A stretch of DNA of 5,378 nt. Source: an uncultured Bacteroidales bacterium. GTDB lineage: Bacteria; Bacteroidota; Bacteroidia; Bacteroidales; Bacteroidaceae. The position numbers were made by a program, and so were the translations under genes. The stretch is from assembly GCA_947367415.1 (NCBI GenBank), contig CANBEE010000195.1:1-5378 (forward strand), given 5' to 3'. This document shows, piece by piece, positions 1-5,378 of this stretch (position 1 is its first letter; every line of letters starts with the position of its first letter). Under the pieces are notes generated by a model that saw only the letters and a program-made list of their open reading frames with translations, did no database searches and was not told where the DNA came from.

Positions 1-173
1 ACCTTGTAGTGCTTAACTGGCACATCTTTCACTTCGGGAAGCACATTAACCTTGTTTGCATCCACAATTTCAGGTTTATAAACGTGTTCCACATCAATGA
101 CATTGTCCATCTGTGCCCATGACGGAGCTATTGACAATACCGCCATGCAGGTTGCTATCTTATATTTGAGCAT
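1..173 (-). CDS. Exported protein, probable outer-membrane beta-barrel, N-terminal fragment
   Basis: The first 57 codons of a minus-strand gene that runs off the window. The start at 173 is well placed: an in-frame TAA lies seven codons upstream (192-194) with no ATG between. The product opens with a Sec signal peptide: a short Lys-containing n-region (MLKYK), a hydrophobic core (about residues 6-16) and a likely signal peptidase I site after SWA (residue 20). The early Cys (residue 9) sits before the core ends and does not make a convincing lipobox. The mature start (VEHVYKPEIVDANKVNVLPE) resembles, from memory, N-termini of Bacteroidales outer-membrane barrel or TonB-receptor-like proteins, which carry a similar V-E-x-x-Y-x-P-x-x-x-D-A-x-K-x-N-x-L-P pattern. 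The exact family cannot be fixed from 57 residues. No Shine-Dalgarno sequence and no TTTG/TAnnTTTG promoter is seen in the 120 bp separating it from purL, so co-transcription is possible. Gene and export are fairly certain; the barrel assignment is inference. Confidence 0.72.
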   Translation of the reverse strand, partial: MLKYKIATCMAVLSIAPSWAQMDNVIDVEHVYKPEIVDANKVNVLPEVKDVPVKHYK

Positions 174-202
174 ATCAGTTTGTGAGTTAGGTTAAGTTTT
201 TA

Positions 203-250
203 AGGTTATGAGGTTATGAGGTTGTAAGGTTATAGGGTTGGGAGGTTTAC
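203..250. repeat. Degenerate 8-bp tandem repeat, about six units
   Basis: Six consecutive 8-bp units on the plus strand: AGGTTATG, AGGTTATG, AGGTTGTA, AGGTTATA, GGGTTGGG, AGGTTTAC. The first two are identical and the rest are diverged. A further AGGTTAAG at 189-196 is out of phase by 6 bp. On the coding (minus) strand the unit reads CATAACCT, so a message reaching the downstream gene would carry a C/A/T-rich, G-poor leader here. The array begins about 30 bp upstream of the start codon at 173. It has no coding capacity and no hairpin. It could be a slippage-prone spacer or part of the leader; no function can be read from the sequence. Confidence 0.75.
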
Positions 251-295
251 TCTTAATTATGAATTATGAACCCCTTTTTCATTCTTTCATTCTTC
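251..295. repeat. Short direct repeats at the purL 3' end
   Basis: Two small tandem duplications: AATTATG twice (255-261, 262-268; 7-bp period) and CATTCTTT/CATTCTTC (280-287, 288-295; 8-bp period, one mismatch). The second pair overlaps the purL stop codon (294-296). Between them is a C4T5 run (271-279). I see no stem-loop with a T-tract, so no intrinsic terminator for purL can be called here. The stretch otherwise holds nothing recognisable. Confidence 0.55.
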
Positions 296-3200
296 ACTTT
301 CTATTTGCTTCCACCCACTTGCGTGCGTTGACGAAGGCCTCAATCCAAGGTGTCACCTCATCGGCGCGACGGTCTGTCGGGTAGTTACCGCACTGCCAGG
401 GGAAGATGCAACGCTCCAAGTGAGGCATCATGGCTACGTGGCGGCCATCGGCGCTGGCGATACCGGCAATGTTGTAGTCCGAACCGTTGGGGTTGGCGGG
501 ATAGCCGGCATAGTTGTACTTGGCCACAACGTGGTAGCGGCTCTCCTCGTAGGGGAGTGAGAACTTACCCTCACCGTGGGCCACCCAGATACCATGCTTG
601 GTACCGCTGAGCGAACCGAAGAGTACACTGTTGTTCTCGGGCACGTGCAAGCCTACGAAGTTTGACTCAAACTTATGTGAGTTGTTGTGCTGCATGCTGC
701 CCTTCTGCTCGTGCTCGGGAGTGATGAGACCCAGCTCCATCATCAGCTGACAGCCGTTGCAGATGCCCAGTGAGAGGGTGTCCTTACGGGCATAGAAGCG
801 GTCGATGGTCTCCTTGGCCTTCGGGCTGAAGAGGATGGCACCTGCCCATCCCTTGGCCGAACCGAGTACGTCAGAGTTCGAGAAGCCACCGCAGAAGACG
901 ATGAAGTTGATATCGTCAAGTGTCTCACGGCCAGTCACGAGGTCGGTCATCGTTACGTCCTTCACGTCGAAGCCAGCGAGCCAGAGTGAGTAAGCCATCT
1001 CGCGCTCACCATTGGTACCCTTCTCACGGATGATAGCGGCACGGATGCCTGTGGGCTTGCGACGGTCGGGGTTCAGACCATACTGTGCGAGCTTACCAGT
1101 GAATGTCTCCTTGAAGTCGAACACGAGAGGCTGGTTCTTATAGTTCTTGGCACGCTCGTCGGCACAACCATGGAAGCTCTGCTTGCGGTCGAGCAAGTGA
1201 GAGGTGCTATACCAAGCATCGCGCATAGCGTCGATGTCGAGGGTATATTCCTTATTAATATAGAGAGTGCGCTCTGCGATGGGCTTACCGATAACGGCGA
1301 AGCCTACGCCAGCCTCTTCGAGGATAGCCTCTACGCGAGCGGCATTGTCCTTAGCTACCTGAACAAGCACACCGGGGTTCTCAGCGAAGAGTACCTTCAC
1401 GATATCCTTCTCCTCGAACACGCTGAGGTCGATCTGCATACCACCCTTGGTGTTGGCGAAGCACATCTCGAGCAATGCGGTAACCATACCACCGGCAGAG
1501 ATGTCGTGACCAGCCATGAGGAGACCTTCGTTCACGAGCTGCTGCACAGCGATGAAGGTGTCGCGGAAATATTCTGCATCTACAGCAGGTACCTCGCTAC
1601 CTACCTTATCCAAGGTCTGGAAGAAGGCCGATCCACCAAGAGCGAGCTCATTGGCGCTGAAGTCGATATGATAGAGGAGTGAGCTCTCGTCGTTCACAAC
1701 CACGGGCGATACCACCTTCTTCACGTCAGAAACCTCGCCACCAGCCGATACGATAACGGTACCGGGGCTCACTACCTTAGAGCCGTCGGGGTATTTCTGA
1801 GTCATTGAGAGTGAGTCCTTACCAGTGGGTACGTTGATGTGGAGGTCGCAGCAGAAGTCTGAGAGTGCCTCTACAGCCTTGTACAGGCGAGCATCCTCAC
1901 CCTCCTGTGAGCGGCAGGGCCACATCCAGTTAGCGCTGAGTGAGAGCGAGTCCATGCCATCGGCGAGCGGAGCCCACACGATGTTGGTCAACGCTTCTGA
2001 CACGGCCAATACAGAACCCTTGTCGGGAGCTGCAAGAGCAGCCTGAGGAGCATGACCGATAGCTGTAGCCATACCCTTGGTGCCACGATAGTCGAGTGCT
2101 ACTACACCGCAGTCGCTGAGGGGCAACTGAAGCTCACCCTGACACTGCTGACGGGCAATCTTACCTGTTACCGAACGGTCTACCTTGTTGGTGAGCCAAT
2201 CCTTACATGCTACAGACTCGAGCTGGAGCACCTTCTCTACATATTGTGTGAGGTTGTTCTCTGTATATTCAGCATCGCTATAGTTACGCTCTACGGTCTT
2301 GTCCACCATGATGGTCTTGGGAGAAGAGCCGAACATCTGGTCTACCGCGAGGTCGAAGGGACGTACACCATCCTTCTGCTCGAAAGCGAAGCGGGCATCT
2401 CCGGTGGTTTCACCGACTACGTACATCGGAGCACGCTCACGCTCGGCAATCTGCTTCACATGCTCGATAGCCTCCTCACGGATGAGCAAGCCCATACGCT
2501 CCTGAGATTCGTTGGCGATGATCTCCTTAGCAGAGAGGGTAGAGTCACCGATGGGGAGCTTGTCCATGTGGATAAGTCCACCACACTCCTCAACCAACTC
2601 TGACAAGCAGTTGACGTGACCAGCTGAACCGTGGTCGTGGATAGATACGATGGGGTTGGTATCCTCTTCGCAAAGTGCGCGGATAACATTATATGCACGC
2701 TTCTGCATCTCGGCATTGGCACGCTGTACAGCGTTGAGCTCGATACCTGATGAGTAGCGACCGGTGTCAACAGATGATACAGAACCGCCACCGAGACCGA
2801 TGCGGTAGTTGTCACCGCCGAGTACTACCACCTTGTTGCCAGCCTCGGGTGCACCCTTGAGGCAGTCGCGTTGTGTACCATAACCTACACCGCCGGCAAG
2901 CATGATTACCTTGTCGTAGCCATACATGGTGTCGGCCTCATTCTCCTGGTGCTCGAAGGTGAGCACAGAACCGCAGATGAGGGGCTGACCAAACTTGTTA
3001 CCAAAGTCTGAAGCACCGTTTGATGCCTTGATCAGGATCTGCTCGGGAGTCTGATAGAGCCAAGGACGCTCGGGATACTTCTGCTCCCAAGTGTGGCTCT
3101 CCGTGCTGCGGGGGTATGAGGTGATGTACACCGCAGTACCTGCAATGGGCCATGAACCCTTACCGCCACCCATACGGTCGCGAATCTCACCACCGGTACC

Positions 3201-3989
3201 GGTTGAAGCACCGTTGAAGGGCTCCACGGTTGTGGGGAAGTTGTGTGTCTCAGCCTTGAGCGAGAGCACGGTCTTGATATCCTTGATGACAAAATAGTCA
3301 GAAGTAGCGTGGTTAGCAGGAGCAAATTGCTCGGCTACGGGACCCTCAGAGAAGGCTACATTGTCCTTGTAGGCAGAGAGAATCTTGTTGCGGTTCTCGT
3401 TGGTGGTCTTCTTGATCATCTGGAATAGTGAAGAGGGGCGCTCCTCGCCATCGATAACGAAAGTTCCACCAAAGATTTTGTGGCGGCAGTGCTCAGAGTT
3501 GATCTGTGCGAAGCCAAACACCTCAGAGTCGGTCAAGCGACGGCCAAGGTCCTTCTCCACCTTCTCGAGGTAGGCCATCTCTTCGGCAGAGAGTGCCAGA
3601 CCCTCTTTCTCGTTATACTCGGCAAGGTTGTCGATGTATACGATAGGCTGGGGCTCGATGTTCACGAAGAACAACTTTTGGTCCAAACCCTTGTACATGC
3701 GTTGTAGCATGGGGTCGTACTCGGCATCCTCGCTTGCTACGGGATAGTACTCCTCAATACGAGCGATGCCCTCGATACCCATGTTCTGGGTAATTTCTAC
3801 GGCATTGGTGCTCCAGGGAGTGATCATCTCGCGGCGCGGACCGATGAAGAATCCCTCCATCGCTTCGCCCTCTACGAGCTCGGCATTGCCAAATAGCCAA
3901 CTAAGTTTCTTGATAGTCTCCTCGCCGGCCTGCTGCATGGTCTCAGCAGCAATAACGCTTCCGGCCTGTGATTTGAAGAAAAGAATCAT
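294..3989 (-). CDS. purL: Phosphoribosylformylglycinamidine synthase (single-chain PurL)
   Basis: PurL catalyses the fourth step of de novo purine synthesis in the cytoplasm: FGAR + glutamine + ATP gives FGAM + glutamate + ADP + Pi. The 1231-aa product is complete and close to the E. coli enzyme (about 1295 aa), the large form that needs no separate PurS and PurQ. Approximate domains: PurS-like N-terminus 1-145; linker to about 215 with NSEHCRHK (164-171); first AIRS-type ATP module 220-560 with KAETHNFPT (245-253), GTGGEIRD (264-271) and NESQERMG (493-500); second AIRS module 610-940 with PTGKDSLSM (721-729) and AGHDISAGG (826-834); class I glutamine amidotransferase 980-1231. The glutaminase triad is visible: Cys1077 in GICNGCQ, His1190 and Glu1192 in MPHLER. 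Residues 451-457 read HDHGSAG, where enterobacterial PurL has HDVGAGG as I recall. The start MILFFKSQAG fits Bacteroidota homologues from memory. There is no Shine-Dalgarno sequence, as is usual in this phylum. No frameshift or missing catalytic residue is seen. Confidence 0.98.
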   Translation of the reverse strand: MILFFKSQAGSVIAAETMQQAGEETIKKLSWLFGNAELVEGEAMEGFFIGPRREMITPWSTNAVEITQNMGIEGIARIEEYYPVASEDAEYDPMLQRMYKGLDQKLFFVNIEPQPIVYIDNLAEYNEKEGLALSAEEMAYLEKVEKDLGRRLTDSEVFGFAQINSEHCRHKIFGGTFVIDGEERPSSLFQMIKKTTNENRNKILSAYKDNVAFSEGPVAEQFAPANHATSDYFVIKDIKTVLSLKAETHNFPTTVEPFNGASTGTGGEIRDRMGGGKGSWPIAGTAVYITSYPRSTESHTWEQKYPERPWLYQTPEQILIKASNGASDFGNKFGQPLICGSVLTFEHQENEADTMYGYDKVIMLAGGVGYGTQRDCLKGAPEAGNKVVVLGGDNYRIGLGGGSVSSVDTGRYSSGIELNAVQRANAEMQKRAYNVIRALCEEDTNPIVSIHDHGSAGHVNCLSELVEECGGLIHMDKLPIGDSTLSAKEIIANESQERMGLLIREEAIEHVKQIAERERAPMYVVGETTGDARFAFEQKDGVRPFDLAVDQMFGSSPKTIMVDKTVERNYSDAEYTENNLTQYVEKVLQLESVACKDWLTNKVDRSVTGKIARQQCQGELQLPLSDCGVVALDYRGTKGMATAIGHAPQAALAAPDKGSVLAVSEALTNIVWAPLADGMDSLSLSANWMWPCRSQEGEDARLYKAVEALSDFCCDLHINVPTGKDSLSMTQKYPDGSKVVSPGTVIVSAGGEVSDVKKVVSPVVVNDESSLLYHIDFSANELALGGSAFFQTLDKVGSEVPAVDAEYFRDTFIAVQQLVNEGLLMAGHDISAGGMVTALLEMCFANTKGGMQIDLSVFEEKDIVKVLFAENPGVLVQVAKDNAARVEAILEEAGVGFAVIGKPIAERTLYINKEYTLDIDAMRDAWYSTSHLLDRKQSFHGCADERAKNYKNQPLVFDFKETFTGKLAQYGLNPDRRKPTGIRAAIIREKGTNGEREMAYSLWLAGFDVKDVTMTDLVTGRETLDDINFIVFCGGFSNSDVLGSAKGWAGAILFSPKAKETIDRFYARKDTLSLGICNGCQLMMELGLITPEHEQKGSMQHNNSHKFESNFVGLHVPENNSVLFGSLSGTKHGIWVAHGEGKFSLPYEESRYHVVAKYNYAGYPANPNGSDYNIAGIASADGRHVAMMPHLERCIFPWQCGNYPTDRRADEVTPWIEAFVNARKWVEANRK

Positions 3990-3993
3990 GTTG

Positions 3994-4021
3994 ATTTATG
4001 ATTTGTGATTTATGATTTATT
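3994..4021. repeat. 7-bp tandem repeat in the purL leader
   Basis: Four 7-bp units on the plus strand: ATTTATG, ATTTGTG, ATTTATG, ATTTATT. On the coding strand this gives an A-rich run of CATAAAT-like units ending four bases before the purL ATG. The nearest purine-rich stretch (AAAAGGAAA, about 4022-4030) is more than 30 nt from the start and too far to act as a normal ribosome binding site. In Bacteroidota, translation often relies on an A/U-rich, unstructured leader rather than a Shine-Dalgarno sequence, so the repeat may supply this; that role is inferred. Confidence 0.7.
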
Positions 4022-4054
4022 TCCTTTTATTATATAACTATTCCTAATAGAGCA

Positions 4055-4086
4055 CAAAGTTAATGAAAGCCGAGCGAAAACACAAA
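4055..4086 (-). promoter_or_regulatory. Bacteroidota-type promoter of purL
   Basis: Read on the minus strand, TTTG (4083-4086) is followed after 20 nt by TAACTTTG (4055-4062). This matches the Bacteroidota housekeeping sigma consensus (-33 TTTG, spacer of about 19-21 nt, -7 TAnnTTTG) at every defined base. Transcription would start near 4046-4050, giving a leader of about 60 nt before the purL ATG, too short for a typical riboswitch. The spacer contains one arm of a 13-bp inverted repeat and the -33 element lies in its loop, so the site is an obvious place for a repressor or activator. No PurR-like operator is recognised. Confidence 0.72.
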
Positions 4087-4109
4087 TTTATTTATGGTTT
4101 TCGCTCGGC
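4069..4109. terminator. Perfect 13-bp inverted repeat; terminator and/or operator
   Basis: GCCGAGCGAAAAC (4069-4081) and its exact complement GTTTTCGCTCGGC (4097-4109) are separated by a 15-nt AT-rich loop. It lies about 50 bp past the stop codon of the DUF2264 gene, so a transcript from that gene would fold into a strong 13-bp stem. On the minus strand the stem is followed by TTTCATT, only a weak U-tract, so intrinsic termination is plausible but not textbook. The repeat also covers the -33 element and spacer of the purL promoter and is not in the predicted purL transcript, so DNA-level regulation is an alternative. Confidence 0.6.
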
Positions 4110-4136
4110 ATAGCTTAATTTGAATCTATATCGGAA

Positions 4137-4151
4137 AGGACGATTCGTCCT
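4137..4151 (-). terminator. Small palindrome after the DUF2264 stop, weak terminator candidate
   Basis: AGGACGA (4137-4143) and TCGTCCT (4145-4151) form a perfect 7-bp palindrome around one central base, starting 9 bp past the stop codon of the upstream gene. As RNA it would make a 6-bp stem with a 3-nt loop; on the minus strand the transcript continues TTCCG, so there is little U-tract. It may add to the larger hairpin about 30 bp further on, or be a protein-binding palindrome. Confidence 0.35.
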
Positions 4152-4160
4152 GATGGTGGA

Positions 4161-5378
4161 TTAGAACTTTACCACCTTGACCGTATTGTCTGCCATAACC
4201 ACCTCTACGCTCTGGAGGTCTTCGGATACCTTGACTGATTTTACGGGGCTGAGTTCCTTGGCCTTGAACTCCTTCTCGCCCTTCTTCCACAAGTGGAGGG
4301 TTACCATGATATGGGTACCGTTGACAGCCTTCTCGCTCATAATCAGGTTACACTGATCGCTTACGGGATGCAAGCCTACTGGGTAGTGGATGGTGGTCTT
4401 GTCCCAACCATAGAGGGGTACGGTAGCAAGCTTGTATTCACCGTTGCCAATGATGACTGCTTCGGGAACCTTCTTTGATTTCTCGATGCTGAATGCCTTG
4501 CCAGCAACCTTGGGGAGAGTGTAATGTCCGAGGCGGATAGTAGTGGGGGCAGGGACTGACACCTTGTCGATACGGAGCACGCCATTTGCCAAGGGGATAT
4601 CGGCGAGATTGTATCGGATGTTTTCGTTGGTCTCGAGCACTGCATCGCGGCGATAGATGTTGTCGTCGAAGCTCTTGAAATCGTAGAGGCGGAGCACTTC
4701 CCATTGGCCTCTGCCGTTCTTGGTGGCATAGTTCATTGATACCTCACCGTACTTGCCGTCGGCCATCCAGGGGAATTCGGTGTGGTAGGCCAACTTGTTG
4801 TAGTTCTCTGAACTGCGGAACTTCTGCCAGTCGTTGGCAACCTTCTCGTGACACCATGAACGCATCTCCGAACCTCCCACATTGGGGTAGTCGGTGATGA
4901 GGAGGTTGGTGGCAGGCTGGAACTTGTTGTATACGTTGTTCTTCTTGAACTCCTTGTCCCAAGGACCATTGTTCTCCTTAGCTGTCCAGAAAACATTGTC
5001 GGCCGGAAGCAACAGTGCGAGGAAGGCCTTTGCACACCAGTACACACTACCGCGGCAACTGTAAATTTGTACAGCAGGCTCAAAGGGACCATAGAAACCG
5101 AGGGTGGGCACATTGTCTTCGAGCAGATTGGGATTCTGCAAGAACTGCAAGAGGGTAGAGGAGGCGATGCGACGCATCCAACCATAGTTGATGGCTTCAT
5201 TTTCCTGATAACCGAGCAGGGCGAGAGGAACGACAGCACCAAAGCGGTAGGGGATACTGCGGCCCCACATATTCATATGACCTTCGGCATTGAACATATA
5301 GGGATAGTTGTCGATAAGGTCGGCCTGATTCTTCATGAACTGTGCGGCATATTCGGGGTAGAAGTGACCGTACATCTG
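4161..5378 (-). CDS. DUF2264-family protein, C-terminal part (5' end outside window)
   Basis: The frame is open to the window edge; the last 405 residues and the TAA stop (4161-4163) are present. The Met at 5373-5375 is internal, since a Gln codon precedes it and the homology-like region is already under way. Counting from that Met, hallmarks of DUF2264 proteins are GRSIPYRFGA (38-47), GFYGPFEPAVQIYS (93-106), GSVYWCAKAFLALLLP (109-124) followed by FW (129-130), and RSWCHEK (172-178) before a YNKLAYHTEFPW segment (192-203). This suggests an (alpha/alpha)-barrel catalytic part, then a beta-rich C-terminal region (about 225-404). Such proteins occur in Bacteroides/Prevotella polysaccharide utilisation loci, and some members, from memory, belong to glycoside hydrolase family GH154 (beta-glucuronidase); activity here is not established. 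Family proteins are usually about 600-700 aa, so a third or more is missing and any signal peptide is out of view. Gene certain, family likely, substrate unknown. Confidence 0.85.
   Translation of the reverse strand, partial: QMYGHFYPEYAAQFMKNQADLIDNYPYMFNAEGHMNMWGRSIPYRFGAVVPLALLGYQENEAINYGWMRRIASSTLLQFLQNPNLLEDNVPTLGFYGPFEPAVQIYSCRGSVYWCAKAFLALLLPADNVFWTAKENNGPWDKEFKKNNVYNKFQPATNLLITDYPNVGGSEMRSWCHEKVANDWQKFRSSENYNKLAYHTEFPWMADGKYGEVSMNYATKNGRGQWEVLRLYDFKSFDDNIYRRDAVLETNENIRYNLADIPLANGVLRIDKVSVPAPTTIRLGHYTLPKVAGKAFSIEKSKKVPEAVIIGNGEYKLATVPLYGWDKTTIHYPVGLHPVSDQCNLIMSEKAVNGTHIMVTLHLWKKGEKEFKAKELSPVKSVKVSEDLQSVEVVMADNTVKVVKF

Noticed and set aside
174..293. CRISPR-like repeat array between purL and the exported-protein gene
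   Set aside because: Units are contiguous 7-8 bp copies without spacers, so this is a simple tandem repeat.
1170..1682. A 170-codon open frame on the plus strand inside purL
   Set aside because: Complement shadow of the second AIRS module of PurL; no independent coding evidence.
2052..2603. A 183-codon open frame on the plus strand inside purL
   Set aside because: It is antisense to a highly conserved part of PurL, has no promoter or ribosome binding signal of its own, and its Leu/Thr-rich translation resembles no family. Codon bias of the real gene explains the lack of stops.
3990..4050. Purine or other riboswitch in the purL leader
   Set aside because: The predicted leader is only about 60 nt, AT-rich and largely made of tandem heptamers; no aptamer-like paired architecture is visible.
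4733..5242. A 169-codon alternative frame on the minus strand inside the DUF2264 gene
   Set aside because: Its Ser/Thr/Pro/Arg-rich composition is typical of an out-of-frame reading, and the DUF2264 frame covers the same bases with recognisable motifs.
5373..5375. Start codon for the DUF2264 protein
   Set aside because: The frame continues upstream to the window edge, and the protein from this Met would lack a large part of the usual family length.

Overview
The window looks like a chromosomal segment from a Bacteroidota bacterium, most likely order Bacteroidales and probably Prevotella-like. The pointers are: a single-chain PurL whose N-terminus (MILFFKSQAG) and GATase end (MPHLERCIFPWQC) fit that phylum as I remember it; a promoter of the Bacteroidota type (TTTG, 20 nt, TAACTTTG); no Shine-Dalgarno sequence before either visible start codon; a DUF2264 protein of the kind common in Bacteroides/Prevotella glycan loci; and AT-rich intergenic DNA with short tandem repeats. 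Genus is inferred, not shown.

All three protein genes lie on the minus strand, so transcription runs from high to low coordinates. The order is: the 3' part of a DUF2264-family gene (5378 to 4161, start outside the window); a 171-bp spacer with two hairpins and the purL promoter (4160 to 3990); complete purL (3989 to 294), which fills about two thirds of the window; a 120-bp spacer of 7- and 8-bp repeats (293 to 174); and the first 57 codons of an exported, probably outer-membrane protein (173 to 1).

The three genes do not form an obvious pathway. purL is a purine biosynthesis housekeeping gene standing apart from other pur genes here, with its own promoter and a predicted leader of about 60 nt. 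The DUF2264 gene suggests glycan metabolism. The downstream fragment suggests an envelope function and has no recognisable promoter of its own, so it may be served by read-through from purL or by a promoter I cannot see.

No mobile element, CRISPR array, RNA gene or clear new system is visible. The most interesting structure is the spacer upstream of purL. There a perfect 13-bp inverted repeat sits on top of the promoter, with the -33 element in the hairpin loop, and the flanking promoter-like sequence is repeated in mirror image on the other strand. The long open frames on the plus strand inside purL are shadows of the real gene.
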